A stretch of DNA of 64,000 nt, from positions 157,587-221,586 of the forward strand of contig JBCCCR010000007.1 of the NCBI GenBank assembly GCA_039033415.1, given 5' to 3'. The DNA comes from Pseudomonadota bacterium. Lineage in GTDB: Bacteria > Pseudomonadota > Gammaproteobacteria > Xanthomonadales > SZUA-38. The notes under the pieces are model-generated. The model was not told where the DNA came from. It saw only the letters and a program-made list of their open reading frames with translations, and ran no database searches. The first letter of the stretch is position 1. Each line of letters opens with the position of its first letter. Shown here piece after piece: positions 56,761 to 64,000 of the stretch. Position numbers and translations under genes: made by a program.

Positions 56761-57621
56761 TTAATCTAAGTAGATACGTGTAACCGCAATACGGCTGTGC
56801 CCAAGCTCCTGACTAATGATCAATCTTGCCGCCTGATCACGGGACTTTTTTGACGGCGAAAGCTCTGCCGATCTACATCCGCCAGCAGCAGGACAGAGCC
56901 AACCCGTCAGCTCGCGGTACCTTCCATGCGCGTAGGCGTGGCGAAGTCCGTGTAGTTTCGAAAACCCCGACTGGGCAGTCTGATGTTCATACCGTCGGAG
57001 CTGTCTTACGTAATTACCTTCTGAGGGGATCAAAGAGCCCAATCCCGCCATTGACTTGGCCTCATCAAGAACAACTCGTTGATCAGGAGAAACGATAGGA
57101 ACGGTTCTTGACCTACCGCCCTTCGTCCACGTCGATTTTAGCCAAAGACAGTCACCACGATCCGCCATTGCAGGGCGGATTTTGATGGCTTCTTCCCTCC
57201 TCAATCCGAAAGCGGCTTGCAACCTCAGGCTCATTCGAACCATCGGGTTAGGAATTCGCCTGAGTGCTGAGTCGTCCAGTTTTGGCACCGGCGACCGTCG
57301 GCCAGTCTTCCGTTCAGGAATTCCGTAGTAGACGTTCTCTCTTGCGACCACATTTCGCTTATCGATTTTCTCCGCCCACCAGCGCACCGCCGACATTCGG
57401 TTCTTAATCGTCCCAGCGGAAACGCTCGACGTCAGCCAGTGCTTGGTCAGCGCTTCCACGTGTTTCGGCTTCAGCGATTTAGCCTGAAGTCCTCGAAAAC
57501 CCAGCTGGTGCAAATCATTGGCGACGAGGGTCAATATGCGTTCGCGACCCACCTGGGTTGAGCGGCTACCGTCTCGATTCCGGCGGCACAGCTGTTTCAA
57601 TTGGTAGTTCAGATTTCTCAA
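56761..57621 (-). CDS. Second tyrosine recombinase (Integrase_1 / Phage_int_N type)
   Basis: 286 residues, of the Phage_integr_N plus Integrase_1 architecture that accompanies ICE conjugation modules. N-terminal core-binding domain (LNYQLKQLCRRNRDGSRSTQ; LKPKHVEALTKHW), then a catalytic domain: first Arg in AFGLRREEAIKIRP, box II KLHGLRHAYAHGRY, LGHSRIAVTRIYL with the Tyr four residues from the end. The set R-H-x-x-R-H-Y looks complete. Its target and relation to the tRNA-Asn integrase are unknown. Confidence 0.85.
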   Translation of the reverse strand: MRNLNYQLKQLCRRNRDGSRSTQVGRERILTLVANDLHQLGFRGLQAKSLKPKHVEALTKHWLTSSVSAGTIKNRMSAVRWWAEKIDKRNVVARENVYYGIPERKTGRRSPVPKLDDSALRRIPNPMVRMSLRLQAAFGLRREEAIKIRPAMADRGDCLWLKSTWTKGGRSRTVPIVSPDQRVVLDEAKSMAGLGSLIPSEGNYVRQLRRYEHQTAQSGFSKLHGLRHAYAHGRYRELTGWLCPAAGGCRSAELSPSKKSRDQAARLIISQELGHSRIAVTRIYLD

Positions 57622-58036
57622 TGGTGTAGAAGTATTGGGTTAGTGTTTCTGACCTATCCGTCGCCTTAGCGAACGAACCCCAATGGGACAAGGTCTGGGG
57701 ACACCACTCCCCTTCCATCTGACAGTGCCTGAGTATCAGGCAACGCCGGCTCTCCTCGTAGAGGATGGTTCCGGCGCGAACCACGCGTCCTTGCGGACAC
57801 AGTTGTTAAATTTGGCATCACAAATGATCACCTCCTTTTACGTAGACCGAAGTCGATTTGATAGTAGGTGCACAAAAAATCTGCGCGATTGGGATACGAC
57901 CGAAGCCGTATAGGGCATGAGCCCGAAGCGTTCCTCAGAGCCGCTGAGGAGCCGGTTGTGGGATTGACTATACGACCAGATCACTCGCCCGTACCGGAAA
58001 AATCCGGGCCGAATGTCACGCAGTTGTTAAGGTTGC

Positions 58037-58077
58037 GGCCCGCGTCACTACACGCTGCGCGCGTAGTGACGCGGGCC
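58037..58077. repeat. Perfect 15-bp inverted repeat
   Basis: GGCCCGCGTCACTAC (58037-58051) is perfectly inverted at 58063-58077 (GTAGTGACGCGGGCC); the 11-nt middle can add three more pairs after one mismatch. It is GC-rich and has no U-tract. Confidence 0.85.
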
Positions 58078-58267
58078 AGAGTTGAGGTCGTCGTCTTCGC
58101 AAACCAGGGGTAAGTCTGACGAGTCACTGCGGTGAATCGAGGGAATCGAACTCAATCATCTGCGGAACGGCGAGCGGGCTAGCAGCCGCAAAACCTAGTG
58201 TGATTCGTTTGGGTGTCTAGATCGAACAGAAATCGGGGAGCGAGACCAACGCGACCGAACCAAGAAA

Positions 58268-58358
58268 GCTCAGCTAACGGGGGAAGCACATTTTGGTCGG
58301 GTAAGGGCCGGGCGACGGAGACTCAGCGAGCGGCAGATTTTGGTTGCCTAAGGTCCGC
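58268..58358. repeat. Two imperfect direct repeats of about 45-50 bp
   Basis: CTCAGC then GCACATTTTGGT...TAAGGGCCGGG (58268-58313) recurs as CTCAGC then GCAGATTTTGGT...TAAGGTCCGCG (58321-58358), with a small internal length difference. Confidence 0.6.
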
Positions 58359-58440
58359 GTCCATCTTTTCTGTGTTGCGAAAACTGCGACGAAAAGCCCG
58401 GTAACGAGCCGATCGAGTTTTTTTCAGGTCTTTTAGGCGA

Positions 58441-58632
58441 GAAAAAACTCAGGGAAGGCGTTTACGGCGTTACTGTTCTCATTGAGAACAGGTGTATATC
58501 CTCCCGTCGTGGGATCGGGAACAGAAAAAGGGGAAGGGAGCGGTCGGACGACCACAAGGGAACGAGACTATATTGAAACCGATCTGGAGTCAATATGTTC
58601 AATTAAATCAGTTATTTAGCAGAATGCTAGAA
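58441..58632 (+). ncRNA. Structured RNA-like unit, copy I (strand uncertain)
   Basis: Ordered stems: CTGTTCTC-ATT-GAGAACAG (58473-58491); GGTCG-GA-CGACC (58542-58553); ATATTGA/TCAATAT (58570-58596); TTTAGCA-GAA-TGCTAGA with one G-T pair (58615-58631). The same order recurs about 295 bp downstream with sequence changes that keep pairing. Strand is guessed from the plus-strand order toward the ECF gene. Confidence 0.45.
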
Positions 58633-58739
58633 ACTCTTCCGGCGTTCAAGATGCCGCTGTCCTATGGGTCGTCAGCATCAAAAAAATCGGCGGCGCCACT
58701 GCACGATCTCTTTAAGGCTTGCGGGCCATCTTGGGTAGG

Positions 58740-58925
58740 AAAAACTCCGAAAACGTCTCACCGGACTTAGCGGTCTCAATGAGACCGGGTCCCTATTCCC
58801 CCGCTTGAGGGTCGTGACATGGGAAAAGGGAACGCGGTCGAACGACCACGACCTCTTTACAGTACATCGAAGCGTGTTTTGCTTCAATACCTTTAGAAAA
58901 CAATTATTTAGCGAAATGCTAAATC
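58740..58925 (+). ncRNA. Structured RNA-like unit, copy II (strand uncertain)
   Basis: Stems matching copy I: CGGTCTC-AAT-GAGACCG (58771-58787); GGTCG-AA-CGACC (58836-58847) inside an outer GAG-G-GTCGTG/CACGACCTC stem (58807-58855); GAAGC/GCTTC (58869-58885); ATTTAGC-GAAAT-GCTAAAT (58906-58924). Compared with copy I, the first stem differs by T-A to G-C and T-A to C-G pairs, which are compensatory. Confidence 0.45.
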
Positions 58926-59062
58926 ACAACCATTGATTCGGACAGTTGAGTTGAGAGTTACTCTTCCTGTCTCCGCGTTTCCATCCTACGTCGCTCGCTG
59001 CAGCTAAGTTGAGATAGTCTTAGTCCGCTACTAGAAACGAAAGCGATCATAGGATCCACGCA

Positions 59063-59650
59063 TTGAACGATATTGCGAGTCTAATTCGCCGCTGGCAGGC
59101 CGGCGACCAGCAGGCTGGTGAAGATCTTTGGAAGCAGGTATACGCCGAACTGCGGCAGATCGCAGGCCGTCAGTTTGTCGATGAACGTCCAGGTCACACG
59201 CTCCAGCCCACGGCATTGGTTAGCGAAGCGCTGGAACGCCTTTACCGACTGGACCAGATCCAGTGGCAGGACCGGGCTCACTTTGTCGCCATGGGCGCCC
59301 GAATCATGCGCGAAGTATTGATTGATCACGCTCGCCGTCGGGGCGCTGCAAAGCGGGACTGGGGGTATCGGGTAACCTTAACGGGACAGCTGTCTCCCGA
59401 GACTGGTGGTCAGCTGGATTTGCTGGATCTCGATGACGCCATGACTCGTCTAGCAAAAATTGATGCCACCAAATGCCAGCTTGTGGAGTTGCGGTTCTTT
59501 GGTGGCCTGACCAACGACGAAACCGCGGCGGTCCTGGAGATTTCGCCGACCACCGCCAAACGACAGTGGCAGGCCGCCCGGGCCTGGTTGTTTCGCCAGC
59601 TTAGCAGGCAAGGGGCCGAGGCAACGCAACTACCAGCAAGCCCTGGCTGA
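59063..59650 (+). CDS. ECF-type sigma factor (TIGR02999-like)
   Basis: 195 residues from a TTG at 59063 with AGGAT upstream. Region 2: VYAELRQIAGRQFVDERPGH, VSEALERLYRLDQIQWQDRAHF, then MREVLIDHARRRGAAKRD. Region 4: VELRFFGGLTNDETAAVLEISPTTAKRQW. This ECF subgroup is usually paired with a serine/threonine kinase rather than an anti-sigma factor, as here: its stop overlaps the kinase ATG (TGATG). It follows directly after the structured repeat region, which could contain its target promoter or a regulatory RNA. Confidence 0.9.
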   Translation: MNDIASLIRRWQAGDQQAGEDLWKQVYAELRQIAGRQFVDERPGHTLQPTALVSEALERLYRLDQIQWQDRAHFVAMGARIMREVLIDHARRRGAAKRDWGYRVTLTGQLSPETGGQLDLLDLDDAMTRLAKIDATKCQLVELRFFGGLTNDETAAVLEISPTTAKRQWQAARAWLFRQLSRQGAEATQLPASPG

Positions 59651-61986
59651 TGGATCTGGAGCTGGAATCCGCGGCGCTGGCCCTCTTCGAGCATGGTCTT
59701 CAGACACAACCGGCCGACTTTCTCGCCTGGTTGGAACAACAGGGCGCCTCCCCGGCGATCAATCGCGCGGTGACCGAATTATTGAATGCTCACCAGCAAT
59801 CGCAGGGTTTCTTGGCCCCTAAGGCCCCATTAGTCATGCCGGACCTGCTGGGGCCCTGGCGTCTGTTAGAACGTCTGTCCGAAGGCGGAATGGGTGCAGT
59901 GTTCCTGGCCCAAAGGGCCGACGACACCTATCAGCAGCGGGTGGCCATCAAGCTGATTCGGATGGAACAGGCGGCAGGCTCGCCCACAATTAAACGAAAC
60001 CTGGTACAGCGCTTTGAGGCTGAGCGGCAAATTCTGGCGCGCCTCGACCATCCCAATATTGCCCGCATCCTGGACGGCGGGCAGACCTCTGATCAGGAGC
60101 CGTACTTGGTGATGGAATATGTGGACGGGCCTGACCTAGCCCGCTACGTGAGAACCCGCAAGCTAGGTTTGGAGGCGGTACTCCGTCTCATGATCAAGGT
60201 CATCGGTGCTGTGGCCGAAGCGCATCGAAACCTGATTGTGCACCGGGATCTCAAACCGGAGAACATTCTGGTAGCCGAAAGCGGGGAGCCCAAGCTGCTG
60301 GATTTTGGAATCGCGAAAATTCTTTCGGACGAGCTCACCGAACCCCGAACCTCGACAGTCACCGCTATGGGCGCCATGACGCCGGCTTACGCTAGCCCCG
60401 AGCAAGTCAGACTGGAACCGATTACCACCGCCAGCGACATCTATTCGCTGGGTGTATTGCTGTACGAACTGCTTAGCGGACAGCGGCCCTACGAGTTACG
60501 CGGACTCAACCCAGTGGATGCCCAGCGGATGGTCTGCGACACGGCACCGCCACGACCGAGTGTGGCTATCATGCGGACCCCTGCTGTTGATCGGGCCGCG
60601 CCTCCTCGCCGGCTGAAAGGTGAGCTGGACAAGATTGTTCTGAAGGCGATGCACAAGGACCCCCAGCATCGCTATGCCAGCGCTACAGCCTTCGCACAGG
60701 ATCTGATGCAGTTTCTGGCCGGCCGCCCGGTGCAGGCCCGAGGGGATTCTCTGGCGTACCGACTGCGAAAATTTGTTGCCCGCAACAAGTTGGCCGTATT
60801 TTCGTCTGCCGCCGTCGTGCTAACGCTCGCGGGCGCAACCTGGAATACGTGGCGGCAGAACCAAGCTGTGGCTGATTCCGCCAGTTCGGCACAACAGATG
60901 AACGCGTTCTTGATTGATGTGCTGGCTAACGCCGACCCGTTCACTGCCGGCCGTGAAACCACCCTAAAAGAGGCTCTGTACGCAGCCGAAACTGAAATTG
61001 ACCAGCGCTTTGCGGATCGCCCATTACTCGAAGCTGAGGTCAGGCACACGATTGGCTACGCAGCCCTGAGCCGCAACGACCTGGAGCAGGCTGAACGGTT
61101 GCTGAGTCGCGCCGATCAGCTTAGGCGGCAGGAGCTTCCGCCGGGAGCGCCGCAGCGCGCCGCCAGCAGCAACGCTCTGGCTTGGCTGAGTGTCAATCAA
61201 GGTAAATACGGCGCCGCCAGACAACGCTACCAGCAGACACTGGCGGACATAGAGCGCGCTGGGGGCACCGACGACAGGATTTATGTGACGGCGCTCAATG
61301 ATTACGGGTTGATGCTGTTAACCCACGACGAGCAGCCGCAGCGTGCTCTTGAGTTGTTTGAGAAGGCGCGCCGATTCGCGCTGTCGCCTGGAAGCAAGAC
61401 GCCAGAGACAGAGCTGTCTTCGATCATCAACAATCTCGCCAGAAGCAATGACCTCCTAGGCAATGTGGACGAGGCTCTTGCGCTTTATGAGGAGGGGTAT
61501 GCACTTGCGGTCAAGGTATTGCCGCCTACCCACCCAAACCTTGCTTCCTACCTGAACAACCGAGGGCAGCTGGTCTTTAACAAGGGTCAACAGCGCGAAG
61601 GGCTTGAGCTGATGGAGGAATCTCTGGCCATGCGCCGGGTCAGTTTCTCGGGCGACCACCCTAGCGTCTGGCTGGGCTTGCTGAATTTGTCTACTTTGTC
61701 GGCTAAAGCGGAAAGATCGGATCGCGCGCTGACTCTGGCCCGGGAGGCGACAGCGATGGCTCGAAGGCTTTACCCCGAAGCGCATCTGAACTTGGCTATT
61801 TCTTTGATTCGCGAGTCCGCCAGGCTGCAGGAGTCAGGATCGGCGCAGGACTATGTAACCATGCTTAGCGAGGCAGAGATGATGCTCGAAGAACTTGAGG
61901 GCAACAACGACTATTGGCTGACGGAAATCACTGAGGTCCGGCAGGCAGCCGCGCCGGCCGAAGAAAAGAAACCCGTTAACCCATAG
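59650..61986 (+). CDS. Membrane serine/threonine kinase with TPR sensor region
   Basis: 778 residues. Kinase domain: glycine loop LSEGGMGAVFLAQ (about 76-88), VAIKLI lysine (about 100), HRDLKPENI (about 197-205), DFGIAK (about 218), and activation segment ending in TPAYASPEQV. One membrane helix (LAVFSSAAVVLTLAGATWNT, about 379-398) puts the C-terminal ~380 residues outside the cytoplasm; they contain TPR-like repeats (LNDYGLMLLTHDEQPQRALE; YLNNRGQLVFNKGQQREGLE). It is co-translated with the ECF sigma factor and probably controls it. The signal is unknown. Confidence 0.9.
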   Translation: MDLELESAALALFEHGLQTQPADFLAWLEQQGASPAINRAVTELLNAHQQSQGFLAPKAPLVMPDLLGPWRLLERLSEGGMGAVFLAQRADDTYQQRVAIKLIRMEQAAGSPTIKRNLVQRFEAERQILARLDHPNIARILDGGQTSDQEPYLVMEYVDGPDLARYVRTRKLGLEAVLRLMIKVIGAVAEAHRNLIVHRDLKPENILVAESGEPKLLDFGIAKILSDELTEPRTSTVTAMGAMTPAYASPEQVRLEPITTASDIYSLGVLLYELLSGQRPYELRGLNPVDAQRMVCDTAPPRPSVAIMRTPAVDRAAPPRRLKGELDKIVLKAMHKDPQHRYASATAFAQDLMQFLAGRPVQARGDSLAYRLRKFVARNKLAVFSSAAVVLTLAGATWNTWRQNQAVADSASSAQQMNAFLIDVLANADPFTAGRETTLKEALYAAETEIDQRFADRPLLEAEVRHTIGYAALSRNDLEQAERLLSRADQLRRQELPPGAPQRAASSNALAWLSVNQGKYGAARQRYQQTLADIERAGGTDDRIYVTALNDYGLMLLTHDEQPQRALELFEKARRFALSPGSKTPETELSSIINNLARSNDLLGNVDEALALYEEGYALAVKVLPPTHPNLASYLNNRGQLVFNKGQQREGLELMEESLAMRRVSFSGDHPSVWLGLLNLSTLSAKAERSDRALTLAREATAMARRLYPEAHLNLAISLIRESARLQESGSAQDYVTMLSEAEMMLEELEGNNDYWLTEITEVRQAAAPAEEKKPVNP

Positions 61987-62207
61987 AGGTTGGGCATTCA
62001 GTTGGCCTCCAACGACTCCTTATTTCTCGCCAGCTTGGAAACGTTGTCCGGAGACTCCAGCTGATCTATGGCCCCGCGTAGGTCACACTGATTTGCAGCA
62101 CGACCTTCGCCCTCACGCTCGAAAGTGTTGATAACGACATGGCACTGCTTGCCACGACGAGCGGCTTTTTGCACCACCCGGGCGTTGGATGAATCGTTGA
62201 TTGACTG

Positions 62208-64000
62208 CTACCGGGTCACTTCTATCTCCCAGATCCAGCCAGAGCCGAATCGTTCCTCGAACCAGGACAAGCTGGTTTCCAGATCGCCACACCGACCGGA
62301 TAACCCCAGTCGGCGATCTGCCTGTGTAAGTGGTACTCCGAAGCCCGTGTCAAAAGGCGGGGCACTGTTGGAGATTCGTGTCCCCCAGAAAAATGGGTCG
62401 TAACCGTTGTAGGCATTGAGCTGGAATCCCGTAGCACCCTGTACCACCGGCACTATGACCGTGGCATTAGCGCAGAACCCGCCGCCATCCCGGGGCTCCG
62501 TGTCGATGGTGTAAGTACCGAAAACGATGGTGGGATCCTGCTCAACACGCACCTCGGCGGTATCGCTGCCAATCAGGATATTGCTCAGGTAGACCTCCAC
62601 CGTCACCGTGTCCGAACCCTGTTGACTGATGTCTCCGGTGTAGGTGACAGTTTCCCGATCCAGCAACAGCCCCTGGATCACATCAATGTTGCCAACGCTG
62701 CTTGTTGATGACCAAATGAACCGTGGATCAACACCATTGGTGCAGTCTTCCATCCTGTTGAGGGAGTCCTGTACCGAGCCGGTCAGGTCAATGCTGGCGC
62801 CAGGTTGCACGCTACTGACGCGCGGCGTGAGCTCGATCAGTGGCCCCTCGATTTGAGCTTCGGTGCTGGCATCGCCCAGCGGGCCGGATCTGCGCCCATC
62901 GAATCCCTCTGCGGTCACCGAAATTGGTACCGAGCCACTGCCGGCGGTAGCGAAGGGCGAAAACTCAATCATGGTTGACTCGGTAACCAGCTCGCTGAAC
63001 GATGACTGGCCGCTGCCATCAGCAGCAATGAGTTGCCCGGTGTCAGGCGGTACGCGATATCGATACCGAACCGTCAAACCCTCTGTGTCGGCGTTGATGC
63101 CGGCCGTAAAGGCAGCGTTTTCTGAGCAGGTAGCGCGGCTTTGTTGCGCAGTTAGAAAGACGTCCGCTGGTGTGACAACAATATTCCAACGTTCGGCGGC
63201 GCTGGAGTTGCCGAAGGCGGCGCCGGCAACGGTAACGTCGATACCGGTCAGCGCTGCATCAATAATTCCCAACGCACGCAGCATGCCGCGCGCGCGCCGG
63301 AGATAACCCTCAAGATCATCAGCTTCCAGATTTCGCACATGAAGAGCCTCAAACAGTAGCTCGATCATTCGCTGCCGCATAGCGCCGCTCCCCAGCGCCG
63401 CACTGATACCGATCCGGGCAGCAGCCGCAAATTCGCCCTGGAGCAGCGCATTCTCAAAATCGGCATTGGCGATCAGGCCCAGCAGGTCCTGCACCAGCGC
63501 CGCACCGGCTGTGCTGCCGAGAACGGTATCGATTCGTTGCGACTCTCCGGGCAAGAGGACGTTGATGATCACCGGCAACACAAGATCACGAACGATGAAG
63601 TTGCGGTTAATACTGGTGGCCTTTTCCTGTTGTGCTGGTGACAACTCGTTGAATACGCCCGGTTGAAGGCCAGCGCCCACCACAACCACCTCGTACAGCA
63701 TCGAAAACCACCTCGTACAGCATCGAATCAACGTCGTCCTCTAGCGGCAGGTATTGCCGCTCCGTAAGCGTCGGTGTGTAGGCGATGGGCAGAGCGTCAT
63801 CCAGACCGACCAAAATCCGACCCGCGTCGGCAATCACCTGCGGCAGGGTCTGCAGGCCGGAGATGGCGTTGACGTCAAACTGGTCTGACAGGGATGGACA
63901 ATTGCTGTTGGAACCAGCCGCGACATTACCGCCGCCAATGTTGCAGCTTACTCGTTCCAGGTAGGCAAATGCCGGACGCCTCAAATCGTTCTGGACCACC
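62208..64000 (-). pseudogene. Large secreted-type gene broken by a 22-bp duplication (5' end outside window)
   Basis: The minus-strand frame entering from the window edge (VQNDLRRPAFAYLERVSCN...ISGLQTLPQVIADAGRILVG) reads ...EDDVDSMLYEVV, then shifts because of an exact 22-bp tandem duplication. The second frame restarts MLYEVVVVGAGLQPGVFNEL and runs 507 codons to TAG 62208. Removing one repeat unit restores a single frame. The long part has beta-rich Ig-like segments (LTPRVSSVQPGASIDLTGSV; TVTVEVYLSN) and no known catalytic site. After the TAG the frame stays open for about 66 further codons. It may be a true pseudogene, phase-variable, or an assembly error. Confidence 0.75.
63684..63727. 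repeat. Exact 22-bp tandem duplication causing a frameshift
   Basis: Positions 63684-63705 are repeated without change at 63706-63727 (unit begins AACCACCTCGTACAGC and ends GAA). 22 is not a multiple of three, so the minus-strand gene around it changes frame. Confidence 0.95.

Larger units (their letters stand above)
37384..57621. mobile_element. tRNA-Asn-associated integrative conjugative element (genomic-island type), apparently incomplete
   Basis: Bounded on the left by tRNA-Asn and an integrase. It carries an overlapping excisionase-like gene, a co-linear minus-strand conjugation module (38963-53298), cargo, two small ICE-type genes and a second tyrosine recombinase ending at 57621. The gene families are those of ICEs of the PFGI-1/ICEHin1056/clc type (PFL_47xx, TIGR0374x-0375x). 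I see no relaxase, RAQPRD protein, lytic transglycosylase, topoisomerase or ParB/SSB. The right end is uncertain: it could lie at 57.6 kb, in the following non-coding stretch, or outside the window. Confidence 0.75.
57622..59062. other. 1.44-kb stretch without convincing genes, dense in hairpins and direct repeats
   Basis: Open frames here are short and lack protein character. Hairpins in order: GGGC/GCCC (57913-57924), TCCTCAG/CTGAGGA (57932-57950), CCGGA/TCCGG with loop AAAA (57994-58007), a 15-bp stem (58037-58077) and GAGTTTTTT/AAAAAACTC (58415-58450). Two imperfect direct repeats lie at 58268-58313 and 58321-58358, and the two RNA-like units at 58441-58925. It may hold the right end or oriT of the element, or large structured RNAs. 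Confidence 0.6.

Noticed and set aside
58125..58165. tRNA-like T-arm (GAGTTCGATTCCCTC on the minus strand) as an attachment-site remnant
   Set aside because: The supposed T-stem does not pair and no acceptor or anticodon arm is present.
58441..58925. Retron or group II intron explanation for the structured repeats
   Set aside because: No reverse transcriptase gene is present nearby in the window and the stems do not match intron domain V/VI.
57622..64000. Second copy of the tRNA-Asn 3' end as attR
   Set aside because: I looked for the CCGGGGAGCCA end and its T-arm and saw none, so the right end of the element stays undefined.

Overview
This is a GC-rich bacterial chromosome segment, most likely from a gammaproteobacterium of the Xanthomonadales/Wenzhouxiangella kind. 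The evidence is the thrS-infC-rpmI-rplT-pheS-pheT-ihfA-merR order, recA-recX-alaS, two secreted proteins ending in an IFxDSFE tail, and an ECF sigma factor/TPR kinase pair. I ran no database search, so the lineage is an inference.

Left chromosomal part (1-37.4 kb). The window opens with the tail of a trans-sulfuration PLP enzyme, then MoxR ATPase, VWA protein and sirtuin, then threonine catabolism (tdh-kbl). Two small minus-strand operons follow: an ArsR/SRPBCC/DUF4287 unit and an arsenic unit (arsR-arsI-acr3) with a perfect operator palindrome. DNA maintenance comes next (alaS, recX, recA, pncC, mutS), then a TelA-like protein, a DUF4139 secreted protein, a 1,054-residue secreted propeller protein, a small propeller protein, tRNA-Pro and a lipoprotein amidohydrolase. 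The translation cluster runs from thrS to merR on the minus strand. Its thrS leader encodes a threonine-rich nonapeptide followed by a terminator, and infC appears to start at ATC. tRNA-Val, uvrB, an aminotransferase, a pseudopilin and tRNA-Asn complete this part.

Integrated element (about 37.4-57.6 kb). An integrase abuts the 3' end of tRNA-Asn and overlaps an excisionase-like gene. A 14-gene conjugation module of the genomic-island (PFL_47xx/TIGR0374x-0375x) type follows on the minus strand, from a TIGR03759-like protein and TraD down to TraG. Every expected mating-pair gene I can place is open, but I see no relaxase, RAQPRD protein, lytic transglycosylase or replication/partition genes. 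Cargo includes a secreted metalloprotease coupled to a protein with a VPAL-TM-RR tail, two small genes and a second, different tyrosine recombinase.

Right part (57.6-64 kb). A 1.44-kb stretch without convincing genes is full of hairpins. It contains two diverged copies of an element of about 155-190 nt whose stems are kept by compensatory changes, so it is a candidate structured RNA family. It lies directly upstream of an ECF sigma factor and a TPR serine/threonine kinase. The window ends in a large secreted-type gene broken by an exact 22-bp tandem duplication.
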